This document shows positions 17,589 to 25,835 of a stretch of 56,551 nucleotides of DNA, in pieces. Below the pieces are notes generated by a model that was not told where the DNA came from, did not search any database, and saw only the letters and a list, made by a program, of their open reading frames with translations. The translations under genes were made by a program, and so were the position numbers. The first letter of the stretch is position 1. The number at the start of each line of letters is the position of its first letter. The stretch covers positions 1 to 56,551 of the forward strand of contig JACVZW010000035.1 in assembly GCA_014654775.1 (NCBI GenBank), read 5' to 3'. The DNA comes from Paracoccaceae bacterium. GTDB lineage: Bacteria > Pseudomonadota > Alphaproteobacteria > Rhodobacterales > Rhodobacteraceae.

Positions 17589-18230
17589 TCAGGCTTGGGA
17601 GGCGGTCACAGCGGCGAAAGCCCAATCGCGGCCCTTGCCGCGCAGGAGGGCCTGATTGATCCAGACCATGGCGAAGGGCTCCAGAAGTCGCGCCTTGGTC
17701 AGATCGCCCGCATCCAGCGGATCAAAGCCCAGATCGCGCAGAAGTTCCGCCGCCATGGCCTTGGCCGCGCCATCGTCTCCAGCCATGAACTGCACAGGGC
17801 GATGGGAAAGCTGGGCGTTGCGGGCCATGATCTCGGCGCCCACCTGATTGAGCGTCTTGACCACCCGCGCCTGCCGAAGAAGGGACTGCACCACCTCGGC
17901 CCCGCTGGTGGTGTGGCCGATCATCAGACCGAGTGCGCCATCAACCATGCCGAGCGGGTTCATGCAGTCGATCACCACCTTGTTCGGAAGTGGCCCAAGA
18001 TCCGCGATTGCGGCGGGTGCCACAGCCCATGGCAAGGCGAGGATGACGAGATCGGCCGCCTCGGCTGCGGCGCGGGGGATAGCGCGGCTGGCCCCGGTTT
18101 CGGTGGCAAGGCGGGTGACCTCTGCCGCGTCGGGGTCGCGAGCGCCAAGGGTCACGTGGTGACCCTTGCCCGCAAGGCCCCGCGCGATGGCCGAACCAAC
18201 ATTGCCTGTTCCGATGATGGCGATCTTCAT
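17589..18230 (-). CDS. NAD(P)-binding reductase of the F420-dependent NADP reductase-like family
   Basis: A 213-residue Rossmann protein starting MKIAIIGTGNVGSAIARGLAGKGHHVTLGARDP. It has the GxGxxG dinucleotide site and a strand-2 Arg (GARDP) favouring NADP. The middle and end (PLPNKVVIDCMNPLG, VKTLNQVGAEIMA, FMAGDDGAAKAMAAELLRDLGFDPLDAGDL) are typical of proteins annotated as NADPH-dependent F420 reductase-like. Cofactor F420 is not expected in this lineage, so it more likely reduces another substrate. The start is placed at 18230 because the Rossmann strand begins there; the longer frame is the intergenic leader. It heads the operon and diverges from a LysR regulator. Confidence 0.85.
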   Translation of the reverse strand: MKIAIIGTGNVGSAIARGLAGKGHHVTLGARDPDAAEVTRLATETGASRAIPRAAAEAADLVILALPWAVAPAAIADLGPLPNKVVIDCMNPLGMVDGALGLMIGHTTSGAEVVQSLLRQARVVKTLNQVGAEIMARNAQLSHRPVQFMAGDDGAAKAMAAELLRDLGFDPLDAGDLTKARLLEPFAMVWINQALLRGKGRDWAFAAVTASQA

Positions 18231-18281
18231 GCGCGTCTTTCCCTTGCGGATGGCGTGATCCAAGGGATAGGCAGAGCATGA
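18231..18281. promoter_or_regulatory. Divergent LysR/reductase promoter region
   Basis: A short region between divergent start codons, AT-richer towards the LysR side. By the rule for LysR regulators it should hold the operator (a T-N11-A dyad) and both promoters, possibly extending into 18305 if LysR starts at 18306. I cannot single out one unambiguous dyad by eye. Confidence 0.35.
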
Positions 18282-19226
18282 ATGAAACAAAAACGAATAA
18301 GTCTAATGTCTGAGTTAAGTCAAAATGAACTCCGTCGGTTGGACCTGACCTTGCTTCTGGTCTTTCTGGGCCTCTTGCGGCATCGCAAGGCCACCACGGT
18401 GGCGGGCGAGCTGGGCCTGACGCAATCGGCCATCAGCCAAGCCTTGCGTCGGCTGCGTGAGGTGTTCGGGGACGAGCTGTTCTTGCGCCGCCCGCATGGG
18501 ATGGAACCGACAGCGGCGGCACTGGCGCTGGAAGCGCCGGTGGGGCAGGCGGTGGAGATGCTGCGGGGAGCCTTGGGGGCGGTGCGGGCCTTCGATCCGG
18601 CGCAGGCGCAGGGGGTGTTACGCATCGCTGCGCTGGATGCCGAACAGGCGGCGCTGGTGCCCCGGCTGGCAGGGCATCTGCGGCAGGCCGCGCCGGGGCT
18701 GACGCTGTCAGTCCTGCCCTTGGGACGGGCGGCGGCGGTAGAGGCAATGACCGAGGGGCGGGTCGATCTGGCCTTCGGGTTGATCCCCGATCCGCCCGAG
18801 GCGATTTCGCGGCAGGTGCTTTATGACGAGGGATATCTTGTGGCGGGCCTGCCCGCAGCCCTACCCCATGCGCCTCTCATCGCGCTGGAGCCCTATTGCT
18901 CCGCCGATCACATCCTCGTCTCACCGGGGGGCCATCTGCGCGGCGTGGTGGATGAACAATTGGAGCGGATGGGTCGGCAGCGGCGCATCATCCTTGGTCT
19001 GCCCGCCTTCCTACCCGCGCTGGCGGCGGTGGCGCAGTCGGGCGCGCTGGTCACATTGCCTGCGCGCATCGCTTCGGCCTTCGCGCCCGGCTTCGGCCTG
19101 CATCTGGCCGAACCGCCCTTGCCCATCCGCCGCTTTGCCGTCTCGGCCTATTGGCACCGGCGTGATGACGGGGATGCGCGTCGGCGCTGGCTGACGGATC
19201 AGGTGGCGGCTCTGGCTAAGGGTTAG
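18282..19226 (+). CDS. LysR-family transcriptional regulator
   Basis: A 314-residue LysR regulator. The N-terminal helix-turn-helix spans about residues 17-75 (LRRLDLTLLLVFLGLLRHRKATTVAGELGLTQSAISQALRRLREVFGDELFLRRPHGMEPT), followed by the periplasmic-binding-protein-like effector domain (GVLRIAALDAEQA, VDLAFGLIPDPPE). Alternative start: ATG at 18306 (MSELSQ), which would lengthen the divergent promoter region to 75 bp and fits the usual domain position about as well. It diverges from the reductase/GFA/ABM/DJ-1 operon across only 51-75 AT-rich bases and is very probably its regulator. The effector is unknown. Confidence 0.9.
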   Translation: MKQKRISLMSELSQNELRRLDLTLLLVFLGLLRHRKATTVAGELGLTQSAISQALRRLREVFGDELFLRRPHGMEPTAAALALEAPVGQAVEMLRGALGAVRAFDPAQAQGVLRIAALDAEQAALVPRLAGHLRQAAPGLTLSVLPLGRAAAVEAMTEGRVDLAFGLIPDPPEAISRQVLYDEGYLVAGLPAALPHAPLIALEPYCSADHILVSPGGHLRGVVDEQLERMGRQRRIILGLPAFLPALAAVAQSGALVTLPARIASAFAPGFGLHLAEPPLPIRRFAVSAYWHRRDDGDARRRWLTDQVAALAKG

Positions 19227-19320
19227 CAGCCGCCGATGGCCGCGCGGTTGCCGGATGGTTGCCATGACTTCGCCCTGATCGGGAAGGATCGTCGGGCCCC
19301 GTGCCCCTGCTGCGAAGACC

Positions 19321-19905
19321 ATGCTGACCCCGTTCCTTTTGCTTTTGCTGAGCCTGCTCGTCACCCTCGCCCTTCGTCCCCTGCCCGGCGAGACGGCCGC
19401 GCCTCTGTTCCTGCTCTCTGCCGTGATGGCATCTGCGGCACTGATCCTGCTCTTGCGCGCCATGATCGGCCCAAGGCGCAAGGTTGTGCCTGCAAGACGG
19501 CAAGACTGGGTCGTGATCGACGGGTCGAACATGATGTTCTGGCAAGAGGGGGTGCCCCGTCTGGCCACCGTCGCCGCCGTGGTGGGTGAGGTAAAGCGGG
19601 CGGGTCTGAAACCCATCGTCTGGTTCGATGCCAATGTGGGCTATCGCGTTGCCGATCGTCACATGGGCCCGCGCGACCTGTCGCGCGCCTTGGGTCTGCC
19701 GCGCGCACAGGTCCGCATCGCGCCCTCGGGCACGCCAGCCGACCCGCTGCTTCTGCAAGAAGCGGCGGCGCTGGGCACGGGGGTGATCACCAATGACCTC
19801 TACCGCGATTGGGTTGGCACTTTCCCCGCCGTCCGGGTGCCAGGGGTTCTGGTGCCCGGAAGGGTGACCGAGGATGGTGAGACCCGGCTCGACTGGGCGG
19901 CCTAG
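19321..19905 (+). CDS. Membrane-anchored NYN/Zc3h12a-like ribonuclease domain protein
   Basis: A 194-residue protein with two N-terminal hydrophobic helices (about 3-19 and 28-47) followed by RR/RK-rich positive charge, so the remainder faces the cytoplasm. The soluble part is a PIN-like NYN domain of the Zc3h12a/N4BP1 type: [12 protein letters not shown] (Asp67, Asn70), [11 protein letters not shown] (Asp103), Asp141, and [10 protein letters not shown] (Asn158, Asp159, Asp163). These acidic residues form the metal site of the eukaryotic RNases. It follows the LysR gene after 94 bases and converges on uvrB, the two stops overlapping at CTAG. Membrane-tethered RNA cleavage is a structural inference; the target is unknown. 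Confidence 0.82.
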   Translation: MLTPFLLLLLSLLVTLALRPLPGETAAPLFLLSAVMASAALILLLRAMIGPRRKVVPARRQDWVVIDGSNMMFWQEGVPRLATVAAVVGEVKRAGLKPIVWFDANVGYRVADRHMGPRDLSRALGLPRAQVRIAPSGTPADPLLLQEAAALGTGVITNDLYRDWVGTFPAVRVPGVLVPGRVTEDGETRLDWAA

Positions 19906-22079
19906 CGGCGCCGTTTGTTCCCGCCGCGCTGCCCCGCGCGCCCAGCGGTGGAGCGTCCAGACATCTTGACCGCCGCTTCCGCCGCCTCTTCCACCGCCGA
20001 CTGGCGGGCAAGCGGATCGTCGGCCACGGCCAGTTCGACCGCTTCCAGCCGCTTCACCTCGTCCCGCAGGCGCGCTGCCTCTTCGAATTCAAGGTTCTCT
20101 GCCGCCTTACGCATCTGGGCGCGCAGCGCATCCAGATGGGCGGCGAGGTTCTGCCCCACCATCGGCTTGTCGACCTTGGCGGTGACGCGGGACTGGTCGG
20201 TGTCGCCCTGCCAGAGGCCCGCCAGCACATCCTCGACATTCTTCTTCACCGTGGTTGGGGTGATGCCATGCTCGAGGTTGTAGGCCACCTGTTTCTCGCG
20301 GCGGCGGTTGGTTTCGGCCATCGCGCGTTCCATCGATCCGGTGATGCGGTCGGCATACATGATGACGCGACCTTCCGAGTTCCGCGCCGCCCGCCCGATC
20401 GTCTGGATGAGCGAGGTTTCGGACCGCAAGAAGCCCTCCTTATCCGCATCTAGGATGGCGACAAGCCCGCATTCGGGGATATCCAGCCCCTCACGCAAGA
20501 GGTTGATCCCCACCAGCACGTCGAAGGCGCCAAGGCGCAGGTCGCGCAGGATTTCGATCCGTTCGATCGTGTCGATATCGCTGTGCATATAACGCACGCG
20601 CACGCCCTGTTCATGCAGGTATTCGGTCAGGTCTTCGGCCATCCGTTTGGTCAGCGTGGTCACAAGCGTGCGGAAGCCTGCGGCAGAAACGCGCCGCACC
20701 TCGTCAAGCAGGTCGTCGACCTGCATTTCGACGGGGCGGATTTCCACCTGCGGGTCGATCAGGCCCGTGGGGCGGATGACCTGTTCGGTGAAGACGCCAC
20801 CCGTCTGTTCCAGTTCCCACGCGGCGGGGGTGGCGCTGACGAAGACGGATTGGGGGCGCATCGCATCCCATTCCTCGAATTTCAGAGGGCGGTTGTCCAT
20901 GCAGGAGGGCAGGCGGAACCCGTGTTCAGCGAGCGTGAACTTGCGCCGATAGTCGCCGCGATACATGCCGCCGATCTGGGGAACGGAGACATGGGATTCA
21001 TCCGCGAAGACGATGGCATTGTCGGGGATGAATTCGAACAGCGTCGGCGGCGGTTCGCCCGGGGCGCGACCGGTCAGATAGCGTGAATAGTTCTCGATCC
21101 CGTTGCAGACCCCCGTCGCCTCCAGCATCTCAAGATCGAACTGCGTGCGCTGTTCCAGACGCTGCGCCTCAAGCAGCTTGCCCTCCTTCACCAGCTGGTC
21201 GAGGCGGACCGCAAGCTCCGCCTTTATCCCTTTGATCGCCTGCTGCATCGTGGGCCGCGGCGTCACGTAATGGCTGTTGGCATAGATGCGGATCTGCTTG
21301 AACGTATCGGTCTTGGCCCCTGTCAGCGGGTCGAATTCGGTGATCGCCTCCAACTCCTCGCCGAAGAAGGAAAAGCGCCACGCCCGGTCTTCAAGGTGGG
21401 CGGGCCAAATCTCGAGACTGTCGCCACGCACACGAAAGGACCCGCGCGCGAAGGCCTGATCGTTGCGGCGGTACTGCTGCGCCACAAGCTCGGCCATCAC
21501 CTTGCGCTGGTCATACATCTGCCCGGTGACCAGATCCTGCGTCATCGCGGAATAGGTTTCCACCGACCCGATGCCATAGATGCAAGAGACCGAGGCGATG
21601 ATGATCACATCATCCCGTTCCAAGAGCGACCGGGTGGCCGAGTGGCGCATCCGGTCGATCTGTTCGTTGATCTGGGATTCCTTCTCGATATAGGTGTCGG
21701 TGCGGGCGACATAGGCCTCGGGCTGGTAATAGTCATAGTAGCTGACGAAGTATTCGACCGAGTTGTCCGGAAAGAACCCCTTGAATTCGCCGTATAATTG
21801 GGCAGCCAGCGTCTTGTTGGGCGCAAGGATGATGGCGGGGCGCTGGGTTTCCTCGATCACCTTGGCCATGGTGAAGGTCTTACCCGTGCCCGTGGCCCCC
21901 AGCAGCACCTGATCGCGTTCGCCTGACAGGATGCCCGACGTAAGCTCCTTGATCGCTGTCGGCTGGTCGCCCGCCGGTTTGAACGGCGTCTGCATGACAA
22001 AGCGGCGCCCGCCTTCCAGCTTGGGGCGCGTCAGGACGTCAGGGCGTTCCGTCAGGGCATTGGCGTTGTTGTGGGGCAT
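19902..22079 (-). CDS. uvrB: Excinuclease ABC subunit B
   Basis: UvrB, the damage-verifying helicase-like subunit of nucleotide excision repair, which receives DNA from UvrA and recruits UvrC. It has 725 residues, slightly longer than the usual 670-680. Visible are [16 protein letters not shown], Walker A GATGTGKT (61-68), the beta-hairpin [36 protein letters not shown], the helicase motifs ending [10 protein letters not shown], and a C-terminal UVR motif ([18 protein letters not shown]). A basic, glycine-rich tail ([13 protein letters not shown]) follows. The ATG at 22079 is preferred because GAGGGA lies about 7 bases upstream. It stands alone on the minus strand. Confidence 0.97.
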   Translation of the reverse strand: MPHNNANALTERPDVLTRPKLEGGRRFVMQTPFKPAGDQPTAIKELTSGILSGERDQVLLGATGTGKTFTMAKVIEETQRPAIILAPNKTLAAQLYGEFKGFFPDNSVEYFVSYYDYYQPEAYVARTDTYIEKESQINEQIDRMRHSATRSLLERDDVIIIASVSCIYGIGSVETYSAMTQDLVTGQMYDQRKVMAELVAQQYRRNDQAFARGSFRVRGDSLEIWPAHLEDRAWRFSFFGEELEAITEFDPLTGAKTDTFKQIRIYANSHYVTPRPTMQQAIKGIKAELAVRLDQLVKEGKLLEAQRLEQRTQFDLEMLEATGVCNGIENYSRYLTGRAPGEPPPTLFEFIPDNAIVFADESHVSVPQIGGMYRGDYRRKFTLAEHGFRLPSCMDNRPLKFEEWDAMRPQSVFVSATPAAWELEQTGGVFTEQVIRPTGLIDPQVEIRPVEMQVDDLLDEVRRVSAAGFRTLVTTLTKRMAEDLTEYLHEQGVRVRYMHSDIDTIERIEILRDLRLGAFDVLVGINLLREGLDIPECGLVAILDADKEGFLRSETSLIQTIGRAARNSEGRVIMYADRITGSMERAMAETNRRREKQVAYNLEHGITPTTVKKNVEDVLAGLWQGDTDQSRVTAKVDKPMVGQNLAAHLDALRAQMRKAAENLEFEEAARLRDEVKRLEAVELAVADDPLARQSAVEEAAEAAVKMSGRSTAGRAGQRGGNKRRR

Positions 22080-22174
22080 CGTGATTCCCTCGCGGCCGGG
22101 CTGGCCTGACAGATTTGATCCGTTTTTGTTCCCCTGCAAGAAGCCTGCGGGAAAGATTGCTGGAAGGTGAAGAT

Positions 22175-22203
22175 AGCCCGATCAATTTTCCGGGCTTTTC
22201 TTG
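22175..22203 (+). terminator. Orphan plus-strand intrinsic terminator
   Basis: AGCCCG (22175-22180) pairs with CGGGCT (22191-22196), followed by TTTTCTT. This is a textbook intrinsic terminator reading rightward, yet no plus-strand gene precedes it: uvrB is on the minus strand and starts at 22079. It may end a small RNA or a transcript antisense to the uvrB start. Confidence 0.4.
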
Positions 22204-22232
22204 AAAAATACGCACCCTTGGATTGCATGTCA

Positions 22233-22241
22233 TGCGATAAT
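22233..22241 (+). promoter_or_regulatory. Candidate extended -10 promoter of the complex I subunit gene
   Basis: TGCGATAAT at 22234-22241 matches an extended -10 element. It lies in the AT-richer part of the gap and would give a leader of about 165 bases before the start at 22414. That leader carries a direct repeat of GGCCGGTCG. No clear -35 is visible. Confidence 0.3.
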
Positions 22242-22413
22242 GGTGGAGGATGGTCGGGCAAGCAGCAAGGCTGTCGGCCGGTCGCACACACCCCACCCAC
22301 ACTCCCCGTGGCCGGTCGACAGTTCCTTGATCCCGAAGGGGATGGGGCAACCTGCCGCTTGCATCCGCCCCGCCTTTTCGCCACAACACGCCTGCACGAT
22401 CAGGAGGTTGTCC

Positions 22414-22725
22414 ATGCGCGCCCGTATCTATCAGCCCGCGAAGACCGCCATGCAGTCCGGCACGGCCAAGGCCAAGGGCTGGGTTCTGGAATTCGCTCCC
22501 GCCTCGGCCCGTGAGGTGGACCCGCTCATGGGCTGGACGTCGAGCGATGACACGCAGGCGCAGGTCAAGCTGCGCTTCGACACGCGCGAGGCAGCAGAGG
22601 CTTATGCGGCCTCCAAGGGCATCGAATTCGAGGTGATTGAACCGAAGTCGCGCAAGCCGGTGATCCGCCCGCGCGGCTATGGCGAGAATTTCGCAACCGA
22701 TCGCCGCGGGGCCTGGACCCACTGA
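22414..22725 (+). CDS. NADH dehydrogenase (complex I) NDUFS4-type accessory subunit
   Basis: A 103-residue protein of the ETC complex I subunit family, the alphaproteobacterial counterpart of mitochondrial NDUFS4 (18 kDa/AQDQ subunit). Key segments are [27 protein letters not shown], the tryptophan-containing [36 protein letters not shown], and the basic C-terminus [23 protein letters not shown]. It binds the peripheral arm of complex I and supports assembly. A perfect AGGAGG stands seven bases before the ATG. It lies apart from any nuo operon, which is normal for this subunit. A GNAT gene follows 13 bases later. Confidence 0.92.
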   Translation: MRARIYQPAKTAMQSGTAKAKGWVLEFAPASAREVDPLMGWTSSDDTQAQVKLRFDTREAAEAYAASKGIEFEVIEPKSRKPVIRPRGYGENFATDRRGAWTH

Positions 22726-22738
22726 CGAGCTGTTGGGC

Positions 22739-23200
22739 ATGTCGATCACCATCACCGAGGAAAGCCCCACGGGGACGGACTTGAAGCTGCTGTTCGAACG
22801 CCACACGGCGGACATGCATGCCGACACGCCACCCGAATCGATCCACATGATGGACGCATCTGAACTGGCGATCCCGGCGGTTCGGTTCTTCGTGATGCGC
22901 GATGTGGGGATGCCCGTGGGCATGGGGGCCTTCAAGCGGATCGATGACACCCATGCTGAGATCAAGTCGATGCATGTGCTGGTCGAACGGCGCGGACGGG
23001 GCCTGTCGCGCCAGATGCTGGACCATCTGGTGGACGAGGCGCGCGTGATGGGGTATCGCCGCCTGAGCCTTGAGACGGGCGTGCAGCCCACCTTCATCGC
23101 GGCCCGCGCGCTTTATGCCAAGGCGGGCTTCACGGAATGCCCGCCGTTTGAAGGGTATTGGGAAGACCCCAATTCCGTCTTCATGACCAAGGCGCTGTGA
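22739..23200 (+). CDS. GNAT-family N-acetyltransferase
   Basis: A 153-residue acyl-CoA-dependent acetyltransferase fold. The acetyl-CoA binding motif A is readable as AEIKSMHVLVERRGRGLSRQMLDHLVDEA, with the R/QxxGxG/A loop as RRGRGLS. Motif B follows as YRRLSLETG, then FIAARALYAKAGFTEC and a C-terminal YWEDPNSVFMTKAL. The start ATG at 22739 follows the complex I subunit stop by 13 bases, suggesting co-transcription. The acceptor substrate cannot be predicted. tRNA-Arg follows 41 bases downstream. Confidence 0.87.
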   Translation: MSITITEESPTGTDLKLLFERHTADMHADTPPESIHMMDASELAIPAVRFFVMRDVGMPVGMGAFKRIDDTHAEIKSMHVLVERRGRGLSRQMLDHLVDEARVMGYRRLSLETGVQPTFIAARALYAKAGFTECPPFEGYWEDPNSVFMTKAL

Positions 23201-23241
23201 AGGCTTGCCTGACACCGCGCGGTCGGCCAAAAGGGGGCAAC

Positions 23242-23318
23242 GGTCCCGTAGCTCAGCTGGATAGAGCAGCCGCCTTCTAAGCGGCGGGTCGGGGGTTCGA
23301 GTCCTCCCGGGATCGCCA
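23242..23318 (+). tRNA. tRNA-Arg (anticodon TCT)
   Basis: A 77-base tRNA with encoded CCA. The acceptor stem GGTCCCG pairs with CGGGATC (one G-U), the D-loop contains AGCTCAGCTGG, and the anticodon arm GCCGC-CTTCTAA-GCGGC carries anticodon TCT. The T-arm has GGTTCGAGTCC. It reads AGA/AGG arginine codons, which are rare in a genome this GC-rich. Confidence 0.97.
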
Positions 23319-23335
23319 TACCCCCGCGCCGATCG

Positions 23336-23689
23336 TCATTTCAACTTGATGCAGAAATGCTTGCGGACGGGTTTCTCGATCTTCCATGTCCCGGCAAAGC
23401 CCGGTTCGACCACAAAGCCGTCACCAGGATGCAGGGTGACCGGGGCTGCGCCATCGGGGGTGATGGTGATCTGGCCGTCGATCAGATGGACGAATTCGTA
23501 GAATTTGTAGGTGGCATGCCACGTTCCGGGCGTCGCCTCCCACGTCCCGCTGATCACGCTGCCGTCGATCGAGCTGTGCTGCACCCAGGTTTTCATCGTG
23601 GGGTGACCCTCGACCTTCACCCAGCCGTCGAGATCGGTCACCATCGGTTCGGGGCCGGGGGCGGGGAAACGGAAAACCATGTCGGGCAT
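23336..23689 (-). CDS. Cupin-domain protein (DUF861-like)
   Basis: A 117-residue single cupin. The two conserved motifs are degenerate: TWHATYKFYEFVHLIDGQITITPDG and HPGDGFVVEPGFAGTWKIEKPVRKHFCIKL. The pattern with PGDGFVVEPGFAGTW fits the (S)-ureidoglycine aminohydrolase-like/DUF861 branch. Metal-binding histidines are mostly absent (Glu and Tyr/Phe replace them in motif 1), so it may be a binding or structural protein rather than an enzyme. It is a single gene on the minus strand just after the tRNA. Function not assignable. Confidence 0.8.
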   Translation of the reverse strand: MPDMVFRFPAPGPEPMVTDLDGWVKVEGHPTMKTWVQHSSIDGSVISGTWEATPGTWHATYKFYEFVHLIDGQITITPDGAAPVTLHPGDGFVVEPGFAGTWKIEKPVRKHFCIKLK

Positions 23690-23832
23690 GTCGGTCGCTC
23701 CAGCTGTCTGTCCGGGCTTCAGTGGTAGGGTCCGGCTGACGGGCTGGCAAGCGGGAAAGGCGTTGCGGGGCTTGCCTCACACCCATGGATGCGCCAGTGG
23801 GTGGGGCAGGGCAGAAGCGGGGAAGGGTGAAG

Positions 23833-24405
23833 ATGCTGATCCGGGGCGCGACGGCGGCGGATGCCACACATCTGGTGCGGTTCATCAACATGGCGGCGGA
23901 TGATCTGCCGCTGCATTTCTGGAAGAAGTCGGTCGGGCCGGAGGGTGACCCCTGGGCCTATGGTCTGGAACGGGCGGCACGGGAAACCGGCGGCTTTTCC
24001 TACCGTAATGCGTGGCTCGCCGAGGTGGAGGGGCAGGTCGCAGCCTGTCTTCTGGGCTATCCGGCCGAGGATGAACCTGCGCCGATCGACCCTGACACGC
24101 CGCCGATCTTCGTGCCGCTGCTGGAACTGGAGGCGCTGGCCCCGGGATCATGGTACCTGAACGTGCTGGCAACCTATGCTGCCTTTCGCGGGCAGGGCTG
24201 CGGATCGGCCTTGCTGGCCTATGCGGAAGAAATCACGCGGGAGCTCGGGCGCAAGACCATCAGCCTGATCGCCGAGGACACGCATCACGACGCGCTGCGC
24301 CTCTATGCCGCCAAGGGCTACCGCGAGGTGGCTCGCCGCCCGGTGGTCAAGGGCGATTGGGCGGTCGATGCACGGGAGTGGATCCTGTTCCTCAAGCCGC
24401 TTTGA
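23833..24405 (+). CDS. GNAT-family N-acetyltransferase
   Basis: A 190-residue acetyltransferase. MLIRGATAADATHLVRFINMAADDLP is a usual GNAT opening. The CoA-binding motif is SWYLNVLATYAAFRGQGCGSALLAYAEEITRELG (RGQGCG loop), then KTISLIAEDTHHDALRLYAAKGYREVARRPVVKG. The start at 23833 is set by GGAAGGG five to six bases upstream; an upstream in-frame ATG at 23785 lacks a site. It is followed by a strong hairpin and the convergent enolase-superfamily gene. The substrate is unknown. Confidence 0.87.
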   Translation: MLIRGATAADATHLVRFINMAADDLPLHFWKKSVGPEGDPWAYGLERAARETGGFSYRNAWLAEVEGQVAACLLGYPAEDEPAPIDPDTPPIFVPLLELEALAPGSWYLNVLATYAAFRGQGCGSALLAYAEEITRELGRKTISLIAEDTHHDALRLYAAKGYREVARRPVVKGDWAVDAREWILFLKPL

Positions 24406-24430
24406 CGACCGGGCAAGGCGGGCCGGGGGT

Positions 24431-24452
24431 CGCGGGGGCCGGGGCCCCCGCG
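24431..24452. terminator. Bidirectional hairpin between convergent genes
   Basis: Perfect 10-bp arms (CGCGGGGGCC at 24431-24440 with GGCCCCCGCG at 24443-24452) lie 25 bases after the GNAT stop and just after the convergent gene's stop at 24458. No T-run on either strand; likely a shared factor-assisted terminator. Confidence 0.5.
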
Positions 24453-24457
24453 CTGGG

Positions 24458-25705
24458 TCAGGTCTTGTGCGGAAGGGTGGAGGGCGCACCGCCTTCGAAC
24501 CGGTTGCCGTGGCGATAGTCGCAAGGGGCTTCCTGCATCTGCAAATGCAGTCCCGTCCCGTTGAAAGGATGGGCTCGCGCGACATCCTCGTCGAACTCGA
24601 TCCCCAAACCCGGCGCTTCGGGCGGCAGGATGTAGCCGTCCTCCCACTTGATCGAATTCTTGATCAGTTTCTGGTGGAAGGCCCCGCCGGTTTCGATGGT
24701 TTCCGCAATCAGCAGGTTGGGAATGGAGGCCGCGAAATGCACATTCGCCGCCCATTCCACCGGGCCTGCGTAAAGATGCGGCGCCATCTCGGCGTTGAAG
24801 ATCTCGGCCATGGCAGCGATCTTCTTTGCCTCCCAAATTCCTCCAACGCGGCCCAAGGCGGGTTGCAGGATCTTCACCCCGCCCGCGCGCAGCAGGGTGC
24901 CAAATTCGGCCTTGGTCGTCATCCGTTCGCCGGTGGCGAGGGGGACGCGCACGGATTTCGCCACTTCGGCGAATTCCAGCAGGTTGTCCGGCGGGATCGG
25001 CTCTTCGTACCAGAGCGGGTTGTAGGGCTCCAACTCCCGCCCCATGCGGATCGCGCCGGGGGTGGTAAACTGGCCATGCGTGCCGAAAAGAAGATCGGCC
25101 CGGTCGCCCACCGCCGCGCGGATCGCCTTGCAGAAGGCGACCGAGCGGGTGATGTCAGACATCGCGGGTTCATGCCCGCCCCGGATCGTGTAGGGGCCTG
25201 CCGGATCGAACTTCACAGCCGTGAAGCCCATGTTGACAAAGCGCAGCGCGGCCTCGGCCGCGGCATCCGGGTCCACCCAGAACTCGGCGCTTTCCTTGCC
25301 GGGTTCGGGATAGAGATAGGTGTAGCTGCGGATGCGGTCATTCATCTTGCCGCCGAGAAGGGCATAGACGGGGCGGTTCCGCGCTTTGCCTAGGATGTCC
25401 CAGCAGGCGATCTCCAGCCCCGCGAAGGCGCCCATCACGGTGGGATCAGGGCGCTGGGTGAAGCCTGCGGAATAGGCGCGGCGGAACATCAGTTCGATGT
25501 TTTCGGGGTTCTCGCCCTGCATGTGGCGGCTGAACACATCCTCGATCACCGCCTTCATAGCGGTGGGCCCGACAGTGGAGGCATAGCATTCGCCATAGCC
25601 CACGATGCCGTTGTCCGTGGTGAGCTTGGGGAATATCCAGTAGCGCCCGCCCCAGCCGGGGAAAGGCGGCGCCACGACGAAGATTTCCAGATCCTTAAGC
25701 TTCAT
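24458..25705 (-). CDS. Enolase-superfamily (mandelate racemase/galactonate dehydratase-like) enzyme
   Basis: A 415-residue enolase-superfamily protein, a second one distinct from that at 1280. The capping domain contains GGRYWIFPKLTTDNGIVGYGECY; the barrel has FTAVKFDPAGPY, LLFGTHGQFT, WYEEPIPPDN (Glu ligand), ATGERMTTK (Glu ligand), LQPALGRVGG and MAPHLYAGPVEWAANVH (catalytic His). The GTHG stretch replaces the DFHG of galactonate dehydratase, so the first metal-ligand Asp is absent there. The start at 25705 (MKLKDLEIFVV) is a typical family N-terminus. It stands alone between the MFS pump and a GNAT. A sugar-acid dehydratase role is inferred; the substrate is unknown. Confidence 0.87.
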   Translation of the reverse strand: MKLKDLEIFVVAPPFPGWGGRYWIFPKLTTDNGIVGYGECYASTVGPTAMKAVIEDVFSRHMQGENPENIELMFRRAYSAGFTQRPDPTVMGAFAGLEIACWDILGKARNRPVYALLGGKMNDRIRSYTYLYPEPGKESAEFWVDPDAAAEAALRFVNMGFTAVKFDPAGPYTIRGGHEPAMSDITRSVAFCKAIRAAVGDRADLLFGTHGQFTTPGAIRMGRELEPYNPLWYEEPIPPDNLLEFAEVAKSVRVPLATGERMTTKAEFGTLLRAGGVKILQPALGRVGGIWEAKKIAAMAEIFNAEMAPHLYAGPVEWAANVHFAASIPNLLIAETIETGGAFHQKLIKNSIKWEDGYILPPEAPGLGIEFDEDVARAHPFNGTGLHLQMQEAPCDYRHGNRFEGGAPSTLPHKT

Positions 25706-25735
25706 TCCAGCCTCGCCTTGCTTGGCGCGGGCCGA

Positions 25736-25756
25736 CCGGGGGTTTTGCACCCCCGG
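25736..25756 (-). terminator. Hairpin downstream of the MFS gene
   Basis: CCGGGGGT (25736-25743) pairs with ACCCCCGG (25749-25756) around a 5-base loop, between the MFS stop (25836) and the next minus-strand gene (start 25705). No T-run on the minus strand. Confidence 0.45.
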
Positions 25757-25760
25757 ACCC

Positions 25761-25790
25761 CCGCAGAGTATTTGGGCCAAGATGAAGGGG
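25761..25790. repeat. Short intergenic repeat (AGAGTATTT..GGCCAAGATGAAG box), copy 1
   Basis: The block with core GGCCAAGATGAAGGGG, preceded by AGAGTATTT, recurs almost unchanged at 50359-50388. Both copies sit between genes just beyond GC-rich hairpins, so it looks like a dispersed intergenic element. Confidence 0.6.
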
Positions 25791-25835
25791 CGGTGCCGGC
25801 CTTGCCTGTGGGTTTGCGACCTGTCAGTGACGCTT

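Noticed and set aside
17589-18230. True F420-dependent NADP reductase
   Set aside because: The family resemblance is real, but F420 biosynthesis is not expected in this group and no F420 gene is near, so the substrate is left open.
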